NCBI GenBank assembly: GCA_038030265.1
Contig: CM075937.1
Span: 1,550,001-1,614,000 of the forward strand
Direction of reading: 5' to 3'
DNA: 64,000 nucleotides
Source of the DNA: Corythucha ciliata
Lineage: Eukaryota > Arthropoda > Insecta > Hemiptera > Tingidae
Shown: positions 54,403-64,000 of the stretch, one piece after another
Numbering within the stretch: the stretch's first letter is position 1
How the letters are laid out: each line of letters begins with the position of its first letter
Position numbers and translations under genes: made by a program
The notes under the pieces: model-generated
Database searches by the model: none
The model's input: only the letters and a program-made list of their open reading frames with translations
What the model was told of the DNA's origin: nothing

Positions 54403-55640
54403 CATCAACGGATGTTGCGTGTTGGATCGGTGGGGATCCAACACCGATGCTTAGCTTACTGCTTGGGTTTCCTAGGAAGGCGCAAGGCGTGCCGTAATGT
54501 TGCGGCCGTTTGGCCGATGTCTTCGCTAAAAACGTTCCCTTACAAATTCACGTTCTTGTTTCCTATTCCTAGGTAGCGGTGATCGCACCCGATGAGAACA
54601 CTCCCATCGATTCGATGTCGATTCGACGTCATGGACGGCGGTTTTCGGAGATGAGTCCTTATCGACGTAGTATCGATGTCATTTACGCCTCGATGTAATA
54701 ATGTTATTATTTCTCCCTCGATGCAACCTCGAATAGACGTAGTTGTACTGACGTATATCGGTCGACATAAATTCGATATCGATGAAATCTCAATGCAACT
54801 AGGTTTTCATATCGACGATAATACGACATCGAGATGTCGAAGTGGCATTAACGAGTTGCATCGAATATCGAAACGATGTTGAAGCGACCTCGATCTTTCG
54901 ATCAATGCAACTTCGGTATCGAAGAGATCTTGAAGTAGTAGCGTTGATAATATCAACGCACATGTGATATCGATGTGTCCTCGTGAATAAACTTGAAAGC
55001 ACCTTATATTTATATTATAGTTCAGAAAAAAAGCTTCGGCAGCTTGCGATTGGAAAGAATGAATTTAATTCGTACACGAAGCAATAATATTTCTAATATA
55101 TGTATAAGGCGTCTTTCAACTTCTCTCACGAGATTCCCCTCTTATGGAGATAACATTTCAGAACTGATGTTGAATTTTCCTCTATAAAAAAAGGCTTAAT
55201 CTAACAGTATTTGATTTTGGTTTATTATTCATTCTGAATATTACAACTACTATGTTTTCGGCCAGGGAAAACTGTTTACAACCTACCCTCAATTTTTTTT
55301 TCTGTGTACGTTTTAACATGCCTGGAATCGATTTCTGGAATGTCCGTCCGCCGTCCGGGCCATATCTTGCCCTAGGATTGCTCGAAAAATCTTTCGCACA
55401 TACCCATACCCATTTGGGATCTAGTTGGTTCTAACATCGGATCAGTTTGAGTAACTAACTCTCCGGGTTTTTATGGGCCAAAAGCGGGACCGAAATGGGG
55501 ATTTTCAAAGGTTTTGAGATCATATAGGGTTGTGGGGTGTTGCTTTTCATGTAATTTCAAGCCAGATTTGACTGCATTCATGAATAATAAACCCATTTTT
55601 AAAATTTGCAGCGTTTTTTATTATTATGACGTTCAATTTT
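54403..55640. other. Non-coding; TCGATG-rich palindromic segment
   Basis: From 54,588 the sequence CCCGATGAGAACACTCCCATCGA begins a ~400 bp segment crowded with ATCGATG, TCGATATCGA and CGACGT palindromes. Its reverse complement start recurs at 61,092-61,114, where a similar TCGATG-rich segment ends. Short ORFs here are not credible. 55,000-55,640 has no recognised content. Confidence 0.5.
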
Positions 55641-55769
55641 GTATTATTAGGGAGTTACTGCATAGCCGTCTGACGCGGAAAAAGAGTTATTGCAAATAAT
55701 AGTTTCCCTAAGGGTGCGTTCATAGTGAATCACCTTCACTGCGATGTGATCTTCGATACCTCGCTACTA

Positions 55770-55981
55770 TCATCGATGATTTGAACCATATGGTTCCTCG
55801 ACCCCCCTCCCGTCCGTTGCCTTTTTTTTTTCTTTTCAAAATCTTTTAAAGTCCACCTTCAGACAATTTACGTAAGTCACGAACACCTGTCCCCTTCAAG
55901 CTTTAACCCTTATTTTGAAAAAAAAAAAAAGCAACGGGCAGGAGGGGGGTCGAGGAACCATATGGTTCAAATCATCGATGA
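55770..55981. mobile_element. Hairpin MITE inside the outer element
   Basis: TCATCGATGATTTGAACC at the left and its complement at the right enclose a ~50 bp stem containing GAACCATATGGTTC and the CCCCCCTCC/GGAGGGGGG pair. The loop is about 110 bp. Non-coding. Confidence 0.75.
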
Positions 55982-55983
55982 TA

Positions 55984-56550
55984 CAGGGTGATTCAACAGA
56001 GTAGGATGGATTTGGAATGGCTAGTACCTGAGTGTCCGACCTCTCCTGGATGTGGGGCTGGTTTCATTGTGTTCGGAAGGAGGGGAAGTTTTTTTTGGTT
56101 AGTAGCTAAGATGACCTGGACGAATGAACAACGCGTTTTTGCCGTTAGGCGGTTTATATTGAATAATAAGTCCGTTGTCTCGCCGAGGGGACATTTCCTG
56201 GCCCGCCCGCTCCCCCGATTTGTCGCCTTGCGACTTTTTTTTGTGGGGGTACCTCAAGGAGAGGGTTTATAAAGATAAGCCCAGAACCCTGGACCAGTTA
56301 AAGGATGCCATCACTACTGAAATCCACAACATTCCTCGGGAAACTTTGGGCGAAGTGATGAGGAGCTTCCACGAAAGGTTGGGCAATTGTATCCAGGCCA
56401 ATGGTCGCCACATGTTATTTTTAAAACCTGACATATCCCCTAAAATTTCCGCTTTTGACTGAAAGTTGTAGATAAATAAAAGTTTTTTAACATAAAAAAT
56501 CAAAAATTTATGATTTTTCGAAATCCATCCTACTCTGTTGAATCACCCTG
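55984..56550 (+). mobile_element. Deleted Tc1/mariner-superfamily element
   Basis: TIRs CAGGGTGATTCAACAGAGTA and their complement lie directly inside TA dinucleotides (55,982-55,983; 56,551-56,552), the standard mariner target duplication. The residual transposase has an N-terminal piece from ATG 56,111 (MTWTNEQRVFAVRRFI). A different frame then follows from about 56,175 with the C-terminal catalytic region (ISWPARSPDLSPCDFFLWGYLKERVY...) to a stop at 56,462. The central part with the first two Asp residues is deleted, so it depends on another source of transposase. Confidence 0.88.
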
Positions 56551-56701
56551 TAGTAGCGAGGTATCGAAGATCACATCGCAGTGAGGGTGCTTCACTATGA
56601 ACAGTCCCATACAATTATTGATGTTTGTTCTTCATCGATGTTTCATCGGGGCATCGCTCATCGAGGTATCGCAGTGAAGGTGATTCACTATGAACGCACC
56701 C

Positions 56702-57345
56702 TAAGATATGAACACATGGTAGGGCATAGATGCACTTAATTGCATCAAATAAATTTATGAAACACCTCATATGGTCTTTAAACGTTTGTGATTAACGCTT
56801 AAACTCAAAATTTGAATTTTACGCTTATCATGACGTCACATAACCGTTAACGCCGTCAGACGGTTATGCAATAACTCCCTATTATGAAACAATAATATAT
56901 AAATTCATCATTTGTGTTGGTGCTGTACTGCAGTGTGATCTGAGTGCAGCACTAAATAAAAAATACTCATCAAAATACAAAAAATACTGCAATAAAAAAA
57001 CACTACTGTCTCTACCACGAGAATTTTGAACTACCCACGTTTCGCGCATGGCGTTATCATCCTTATCTAATATTCCAGAATATAAACTGAACAGGCGCAT
57101 GCGTGACCTTGAGGTTAATATATTGTTTAAAAAATGCAGGTTATTAACCACAGATCTCCAGTTTCCTCTGTGTTTTTAGACGATCCTGGGAATGTTTGCT
57201 ATTTTCATAGCAGAACTTATTGTTACGTTCTTTTTTTACGTGATTATTTAGTACTCCATAAAAAAAAACATCACTGTTCACTGTTGCATTCACTGTTGTT
57301 TTGGTAACTGTAAAAGCGATCAGAGACCGGGGAGCCCAGGTATTA
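56702..57345. other. Non-coding, unassigned
   Basis: Contains the right partner of an inverted repeat (GACGGTTATGCAATAACTCCC at about 56,860, partner near 55,655). Otherwise A/T-rich sequence without a gene. Confidence 0.35.
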
Positions 57346-57346
57346 C

Positions 57347-57604
57347 GTGACGGGGAAATGTTATCCGTTCCCTCAATCCAGCCTTTCACTACTTTGCAAT
57401 GTGTTGGACTGGGACGATATTCAGAAAAAGAAAAAAAAAGACAAGAAACTTTGTGAAAAGTGCCTGTGCTTGAATTGGATGGAAAGATGTCACCGGAAGG
57501 GCGGATTCGTCAAGCAGGAGCACGCACGGTTGGAGAACTTGCACCGTGAGACGCCGCTCAACAGATTTCGACCCCCTCGGAGCCACTTGAACAAGATGCT
57601 AATG
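57347..57604 (+). CDS. Possible exon of an unrecognised Cys/Lys-rich protein
   Basis: An open frame with coding-like composition (LCNVLDWDDIQKKKKKDKKL, CEKCLCLNWMERCHRKGGFV) that ends at a consensus donor GTGAGT after codon ATG at 57,604. The true 5' edge is unknown; the frame may start at an upstream acceptor. A CX2CX7C cluster could bind zinc. I do not recognise it. It could be a host exon or chance. Confidence 0.3.
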
Positions 57605-59350
57605 GTGAGTGCACTGAGCCAAACTTCTGTACCGAAATTGATGGTTTTTGTTGTTTGGTTTTTTAAAGTACTCGGGGCACTCGTATGACGAATGGAAATC
57701 CAGCAGCATCTTCGAATGACGTTCCCACAATACTTCATCCTTGTATGTGCGTTATTCTTCAAAATATTGCTAGGGGTCCACACAGCAATAGCACCAAGGT
57801 ATCTCGGTAACTCTCAGTTGCATTTACGAATTTACAGCGTTCTTACGTCAATTCCTAGAAATATTGACCCACGAGCTGCATTTGATCTCGAACACTAGAA
57901 ATTGCGGCACTAGAAAGGCACTCGGAATTGGAGCAAGTTGAAGAGCAAGTCACGAGACCATTCGAGGTTGCTGCAAGTCCCGGAAAGGGACGATTGACAC
58001 ACAACCCAGTCGGCTGTACAGAATTGTTCGAATTCGTCACCTAATCGGCCCCCGGAACTTCCTCGTGATGGCTTTCCCTTCGCACGTATTAGCTATCCAG
58101 TCATTCTTCTTCTGGCGACCTCATTTGAGACTTACGTCGTGGCTAAAGAACTGGCGGCAAAACTGAAGTCGTTATAATGACGGAATTTAACCGTCGCTAA
58201 ATATACGTGAAGTCACTTGTTTTTTGATTCTGAGACTCAACTGAACCGCTGGGGTGAAATGTTAAGGCGTCTTTTTGTTAGCGTATCAATTAATAACTCG
58301 TAAGTAGCGAGCAGCACATTGGTCCGGCTTGGTTGGTGAATTACTGAATTCGAGCGCATTCTCTCAGATTATTATGTCCAATATCGTTTTCAAAAAAATG
58401 AGCGGGCATGATCCTGATCGATTAAAATAAAATAACGCTGGGAACCATAACGAGTAGTGTAATTTGTTTCAAACGACCGGGTTGAGGGATAATTCTTAAT
58501 TCTGGCTGGGAACCCCTATCCCTTAACAACTGAGTATGACGGCAATTGTCCTTATTACCCTGACTAATACCGAATACACAGGCCCTAAAGATACCCTAAG
58601 AAGTTACTAGTCCAGGCAATAAAAAGATGTAGAAGACAGGTCGGCTTGAAGAATTTTTATTTCTGCTCCGTGTTTGGGGTAGTTGAGAGGTGATCGAGCT
58701 ACAAATCCCCGAGTGTCCGATTTGGGCGCGGTGCTTGGGTCCGCCAGAAAGGTCACTTTCAAAAACAACAGTAAAAAACTAAAGAATCAAAGACAGAAAA
58801 ACACAAAGATTTGAGAATAATATTGACAGTGAGCGGAGCTGGGTTAATAACCTGCTTCACGGTAGGTACCTCAGCGGTTATCTTAACTCCATGGCGCATG
58901 TATGGAACTCGTCTATTCATGTTGTGAAGTGTGACTGAGAACTTTAAAGATTTCAGTGACGGTTTGGAGTGTGTCGTACTTAATTATGTCGACGCAGCAA
59001 GTCTCAGTGTTAGTTCTCAGGCATCAGTACCAGTCACAAACGTTTGAATTACTTTGTTTCAACTGTTGGGCAGAGGAAAATATGACCGGATCCGGTAAGT
59101 GCAACAAATCTTGTAGAGCGTTATAATTTGGGGACAGGCTACCGATATTGTAATTTATGATGCATAAAGTGACCCATTTTGCCTTGGTTGTGAGTCGCAT
59201 GAGCGTGAAAGTGAGTGCGAGGACGGCTTTTTAACGTTAGCACTAATAATCTTAATGTCAGGTCAACTAATTGCTGCGCATAGAAGAAAAAGCAAAGGAA
59301 CTTGATAGATTGATATTTTTAGTTCGTTGTATTCGAGTTTCTCTCGTGCA
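57605..59350. other. Intergenic or intronic, no gene recognised
   Basis: No long ORF, strong repeat or hairpin was noticed in this 1.7 kb. Confidence 0.4.
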
Positions 59351-59370
59351 CTAATCCGTTCGTGGTGGCT

Positions 59371-59564
59371 GTGCCCGCAGTCTCGGTGTTCGACATAGAG
59401 GCACAGGAGTTCACCAGAGAAGAAGGAGTTTTAAAGGCGCCACACATTGCTTACAAGGCTGCTCCTCGTCCTTCTGGGCTGGGGGAAATTTACTCTTCTT
59501 CTTTTCGATTACGAAAAGAACTTACGATTCTTCGGCAGACGAAACTTCTAAAGAGTCGCAATTG
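59371..59564 (+). CDS. Possible exon, unrecognised
   Basis: A TGTGCCCGCAG acceptor at about 59,370 precedes an open frame (VSVFDIEAQEFTREEGVLKA, YKAAPRPSGLG) that stays open to a stop at 59,563. No donor is certain. It may be a terminal exon or chance. No family recognised. Confidence 0.25.
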
Positions 59565-59629
59565 AAAAAGTTGAGAATTTAAGGTATATAGGCTATTTTT
59601 TCAGTCAGTTTATGTAAACAAAATGACTT

Positions 59630-59773
59630 ATAACGTTTCCCATTTGCACAAAATTCTGCAACGCGGCAATTCATTTCCAACCGTATTCTCCAGTAACATA
59701 TGATTTAATTAAGAGTGGGCGGGTGGAAATGAACTGCCCATATGCAGAATTTTGTGCAAATGGGAAACGATAT
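59630..59773. repeat. ~144 bp hairpin element
   Basis: AACGTTTCCCATTTGCACAA at the left pairs with TTGTGCAAATGGGAAACG at the right. The stem continues through CAAAATTCTGCA/TGCAGAATTTTG and into the centre, with a short loop around 59,700. Non-coding, MITE-like. Confidence 0.75.
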
Positions 59774-60654
59774 TACACTTTTGGCCAGCCATGATCAAAA
59801 TTGCAATTGACTTGAATTTCTTCCAGCGGCACTCAAAAAGCATCGGAAGAACCATGGAAATACCGTCGCCTTCAGTAGCGATGAAGTGATAAACACAGTT
59901 GCCAGGTGGCTTGAAGACAGCCAAGGCCGCCTGAACATTAAGGCCAATTTTCACCAACAAAATTGATCATGTTTGATGTTGATCGTGATTAGTAGCCAAT
60001 AACGACCCATATGAATTCTGTTATAAGTGTTTACATTGTAATCGTGGTTTAAGAAGTTGGTGGAATCGGGCCTAAAAAAGGAAGGAGAAAATTCGGCAGT
60101 TGACTGAACGTGATTCTCTATCAGACTAAGGTATACTCTATTGGTACCGAATTGTGTAGCTTTATAATTATGATAACTTTTTACTAACTTAGTTATTTTG
60201 GCGTTTCGCAAACGTTAGGTTCCGTAGGAAGTACGAGGAGGATCCACCTTGATTTTTAAAAGTAGTTTTCTGTCATTTTTTTTTTTTAAATAATTTTCAC
60301 TTAAGCTTTAGTTATTGTATGAAGTGTCCTATAAAATACAATTCGTATTTTGTTTAAAGTATGTATTATAATTTACAGGTCACACTCAGTACCTTTAAGG
60401 CCGATCCACACATTCGAATGGTCCTATGAAGCGGTCCTTTGAATGCGGCTGTTCACAATAACCCCATGCATCCAACACCAACGCGACTCCCACCATGCTC
60501 GTTCTATCGGGACGTTCCATTTCTAAAGTAAGATTGGTGTAGGTTCAGAAGTATGCATATAGGTACGGACCGCATGGCCTAGGTCCATGCTGATCATCGG
60601 TCCTCATACAAAAAAAGTGACGGTATCGGTCGGTGATTATTTAGGCCCATTGAA
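59774..60654. other. Non-coding, unassigned
   Basis: A/T-rich, with a T run at about 60,278. Short antisense ORFs carry no recognisable motif. Confidence 0.35.
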
Positions 60655-61114
60655 TCATTGATGTGATATCGACGAAGTGATTAATGGTTTACAAATCTAT
60701 ATAGATCCAAACGTGATATTGCATTTTTGTGACCAGCTGAGGAGCATACTTTCAAAAAGGCACATATCCATTTTTTCAAGGTAAAAACCAGTTTTGGGGA
60801 AAATGGATATGTGCCTTTTAGAAAGTATGCTCATCAGCTGCCGGTACAAATTTCCCATCGATGACAACGCATCTGTGCGACGTACAATCGATGAGATGGT
60901 GCGACGTAATATCGATGAAATTGTGCGACGTTCTATCGACGAAGTGGTGTCGACGTCTATTATATGTCGATTTTTCATCGATGAGTTGACGTAATCCCAT
61001 CGACGTTGATTCGCGGGACATTTTTGACTCGATCGCGGCTCGATTTTTAGTTGTTTGTTGACTCGATGATCGACGTTGATTCGATGTTGATTCGATGGGA
61101 GTGTTCTCATCGGG
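60655..61114. repeat. TCGATG-rich segment with internal perfect-looking hairpin
   Basis: At 60,734-60,840 the arms CAGCTGAGGAGCATACTTTC...ATATCCATTTT and AAAATGGATAT...TATGCTCATCAGCTG pair over about 43 bp around a ~20 bp loop. From 60,855 to 61,090 there are repeated GATGAGATGGTGCGACGT-like units of about 24 bp. The segment ends at 61,114 with the complement of the sequence that begins at 54,588. Confidence 0.65.
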
Positions 61115-61258
61115 CATAACATAACAGCGGGTTTGATGCCCGGTGCGGACCGCACACGCCGCACGCCCCTTGCTACGCCTGTGGAAAGCAGGAAGATTTT
61201 GCAAACAGATCCGCAAATGTAAACATTTCATTCAGTCAGCCTGCACATTTCAAAAGCC

Positions 61259-61519
61259 CAGGGGGGTGATTCTGTAACTTGCAAAATTTACGTGTCGTAA
61301 AATGGAAGAAGGGCGAGGGGAGGTACCTCGTTGCCATGGTTTTTACGATACCTAGTGAATTAAACTGTGGAATTTTCACGATAGAATGTGTGGTCTCGAA
61401 GAAAAAATAATAAATTCTTGACAAATGTGTGGAAAAACCAAGGCAACGGGGTACATCCTCTCCCCCTCCTTCCCAGTTACGACACGTAAATTTTGCGAGT
61501 TGCAGAATCACCCCCCTGA
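61259..61519. mobile_element. 261 bp palindromic MITE
   Basis: The ends CAGGGGGGTGATTCTG and CAGAATCACCCCCCTG are inverted. Pairing continues through TTGCAAAATTTACGTGTCGTAA and, with interruptions, towards the centre. No coding capacity. Confidence 0.8.
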
Positions 61520-62943
61520 CCGCGTTCACAAAAATTAAATTTAACGTTTACCGAACAGATTGCAAAATCTCCCTATTGCAAAAAAAGAGAATCGCGATGC
61601 GCAATAGTTATAATTACTCGAGAATCGCCAGCATTGTCTGCGCGATAATACAACTTTGGACGCTTTCCAAAGTCCTCAAATTTTACCAGGAAATGCAAGA
61701 CCTTAATAAATGGCATCAAGACCGACAAAACACTTTGTTTTTGTATACGCAGTAGGGAATGAACTCGCAAGGTCACGGAGGCATTTAAGAAAGCCTTATA
61801 GGGCAGCTTGTTTTCCCCCTGTTTCTTCTTTTTTTTTTCAATCTCTTGTTTATTTGAAGTTCCATAAACCGTTTTTACCTTTTCGTCGCTTTATTATGCC
61901 TCTTCCGCCAAACTAATGAAATCACCTTCACCTCTCCCTCAATGCCTAAGGTTGGTCGCTTGTGCGTTGGACCTCGCAGACACATGTGCCCGGGAAGTTA
62001 CACGCGGTGCAACTCTTGGAAAATGTCCAACTACTAATTACTGGGGAAACGTAAGTTTTTTTTTTTTGCTTGTTGAGTTATAATTTTTCTTTTCGGCTGA
62101 TTGTTTCCTGTTTCCAAACAAATCACCTTCATCTATTCTTGATCTTCCTTTATCATCAAATTTAAATTTAGAACAACACCCCTGAAAACGACGCAGCTCT
62201 TTTTTGTGTGTGTGTGTGTTGTTCACACGGAGCTGTTTGTGCCATCCAATCCCCCACCTCTCACCCTTTCTGACAAAGTAGAGGGTGTGGGAAGTGAGTC
62301 GGGAGCAAATATTGTACCATATAAACTACGACTCTATACGAAGTCCATCAGCCATGTCCATGCTAAAAGGAAAACTTTTTTTTCTCCTCATGTTCACCAA
62401 CACCCGTCTTCCTCCCTCACTTCTCATCCTTCAAAGGTACATTTATGAAAATAGGCGTAGAGGAGTGAAAAAGAACGGCAAACTGTGAGTGGGGGGGGGG
62501 GGAGTTATATCTATATGCGAGCAGAAAAGTTTAAGAATAGAACTTGGGCTCAATTGGGAGGTAGTAGAGGGGGGGGGGACTTACGCCTTTTCGTTCACTC
62601 CCCCTCTTCCCTACACGATTTTTTTTTTTGGACAGATTTATTCAAACCCCCTAGTTCCTCAGTTCGAATTTTCGTGTCGCATCCTTTACATGTCAGGGTA
62701 AGTTAAATTTTTCCACCCCTTTCAACCCTCACGATCCCACAAGTCTCGGTAAACACAACAAACGTGACCCAGATTTTTTTGCCCGTCTCAGATTTCGAAG
62801 ACGAAAAACATGGGAATAGTCTGGAGCAAGGAAGTGTCGTCAAACAGCGAGCCGAGTATCGAAGTTGGTTTTTTCCGCGAGACAGTTTTTTTTTGTCGTT
62901 AAGGCATGGAAATTCACTTATTTAATTCATAATTATACCTCAG
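61520..62943. other. Intergenic or intronic; (TG)n and homopolymer runs
   Basis: A short (TG)n lies at 62,203-62,219 and G runs at about 62,490 and 62,570. A possible small exon lies at 62,792-62,861 after a GTCTCAG acceptor, but its phase does not fit the coiled-coil exon. No confident gene. Confidence 0.35.
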
Positions 62944-63273
62944 GATGATTCGCTTCAAAACGACGAGGAAAGGAAAACAGCGCGCGAGGAGGACATGAGA
63001 CGATTCAAGGAGGAACTAGCTCGAAAGAGGGAAGCGCGTAGCGAAGCGATTAAAGCGTTGAACGCGAAAATTGCGTTCCTCGAAAAAGATAGAGATGACA
63101 GTCGGAGAGAAAATGAGCATTTACGAGAGCAACTCGGTCGAATTCAGAGCGTCAATGACGACGCTAATTGTTCAAAGGGCAATGAGGAAATCGAGGGATT
63201 AGAGAGGCAAGTGAAGGCGCTCAAGGAAGTGGCCATGATCGGAGGCGAAATGTTGAAAATTCGGGAGCTTCAG
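62944..63273 (+). CDS. Coiled-coil exon of an unidentified host gene
   Basis: A 330 bp phase-0 exon between a CTCAG acceptor (62,939-62,943) and a GTGATG donor at 63,274. It encodes 110 residues. Nearly all are Lys/Arg/Glu-rich with Leu/Ala at heptad positions (EEDMRRFKEELARKREARSE, AFLEKDRDDSRRENEHLREQ, EGLERQVKALKEV), a strong coiled-coil pattern. No stops occur. The gene continues on both sides. I cannot name it from the coiled coil alone. Confidence 0.6.
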
Positions 63274-64000
63274 GTGATGATTTGCGAGTTTTGCGTTTTT
63301 AATTGCTGTGGCTCATCTAACAGATCGTGTTCTGCTTTATATCCACTTATCAACGGCCCAATGAGTAGGGGAAAAAATTGAATAACAATGAGCGTAGCAT
63401 TTTAACGAGAATGACGCACGTGCAATTTATTTTCTGAATCAGAACAAACGGGTTTCGTCTTCCTAATCCTTATAAATAGCGTCCGTCCAAAAGTGAATTC
63501 TCTCAAGCTGTTTACCGGTCTGTTTCTATACAAAATCTAATTCCGATAATGACCTTTTAAAATCGACTCAACATTTCCTAAATCTCGGTATATATACACA
63601 CAGTGAGGCTCACCCAGCTCCAAAACATCATCCCTTTAATACCTTTCTGACAATCTTTATGATGCGGCATTACAATCCAGCGCACAAAAAATGATTTTCC
63701 TTTGAAATGGTTTTTTGATGGTTAATTAATCCCTTTGCGGGGGGGGGGGGGTTTACTTTGAAAATTGAATATTTGCTTTGGAAATAAAGTTTCGCCTTGC
63801 TTATGATAGGAGAAAAGGGGAGAGGGGGGTTCTACGTTTTCCCTTTTTCCAGATTTATTTTTCTCTTCCAATCCCTCGATTTAATCAGCCCATCTGTCGC
63901 TTGTGTGCGTATGCAGCAGCCGCCTATGTGTGTGAACGACCGTTTTGTTTTTAAACAAGCGACGCTATAAAATGATAAATAGGACAGGATTTTCCCATAT
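63274..64000. other. Probable intron/intergenic to window end
   Basis: No further exon was recognised. A G run lies at about 63,740, and A/T-rich sequence follows. Confidence 0.35.

Larger units (their letters stand above)
55712..56701. mobile_element. Outer TIR element with nested hairpin and mariner
   Basis: The outer arms GGGTGCGTTCATAGTGAATC at 55,712 and their complement ending at 56,701 enclose the arrangement. A second inner pairing (GATACCTCGCTAC / GTAGCGAGGTATC) meets at the point where the two inner elements sit. The outer element is non-coding, about 210 bp without its inserts. An additional ~30 bp inverted repeat (about 55,645 and 56,860) lies outside it. Confidence 0.75.

Noticed and set aside
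60697..61231. Two overlapping antisense ORFs rich in Arg/Ser/Ile
   Set aside because: They are generated by the ~24 bp TCGATG-type repeats and have no protein-like motifs.

Overview
The window looks like arthropod nuclear DNA that is very rich in transposable elements. The evidence is a multi-exon Nup107 gene with 55-130 bp introns, a short secreted Ala/Val/Pro-rich cuticle-type protein with an MKML first exon and a TATA box, and a repeat load typical of arthropods (BEL/Pao, Ty3/Gypsy and Copia remnants, PHD-ORF1 CR1-type LINEs, an RNase H-bearing R1/I-type LINE, an RLE-type LINE, mariner and hAT-like DNA elements). I cannot name the species.

Host genes occupy a small part. They are Nup107 (13,775-17,188, plus strand, N-terminus not found), a cuticle-type gene (39,059-39,891), a Gly/Tyr- then Pro/Gly-repeat secreted protein gene (41,490-43,031, first exon not found), a coiled-coil exon near the right edge (62,944-63,273), and a few unassigned exon-like fragments (19,166; 57,350; 59,371).

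Layout. 1-9,860: a gypsy gag fragment, then two ~590 bp inverted repeat copies enclosing a plus-strand LINE that is split by a complete minus-strand LINE. The split reading frame is recovered when the inner element and one copy of its 5 bp target duplication are removed. 9,950-13,000: inverted-repeat DNA, a SINE inserted in Copia gag, and an internally deleted Gypsy. 13,775-17,188: Nup107. 19,417-19,927: a large palindrome. 20,438-26,666: a 6.2 kb DNA transposon with ~540 bp terminal inverted repeats. It encodes a frameshifted transposase-type protein ending in a FEN/XPG-like nuclease and a CXC domain. 26,944-27,340: a rearranged tRNA-derived SINE. 28,240-29,470: a degenerate ~30 bp repeat field. 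30,487-35,848: a BEL/Pao internal region. 39-43 kb: the two secreted-protein genes. 44.7-47.88 kb: an R1/I-type LINE. 47,936-54,394: a 6.46 kb hAT-like element with an exact 8 bp target duplication. Its body is ~30 bp repeat units, and a SINE and an RLE-type LINE are nested in it. 54.6-61.5 kb: a cluster of hairpin and MITE elements including a nested mariner.

The genes do not form one pathway. Nup107 would serve the nuclear pore Y-complex, and the two secreted proteins look like extracellular or cuticle matrix. The strongest candidates for something little described are the long-TIR transposon pairing a transposase-like region with an XPG/FEN-fold nuclease, and the hAT-like elements built from ~30 bp arrays, whose ends recur at five places.
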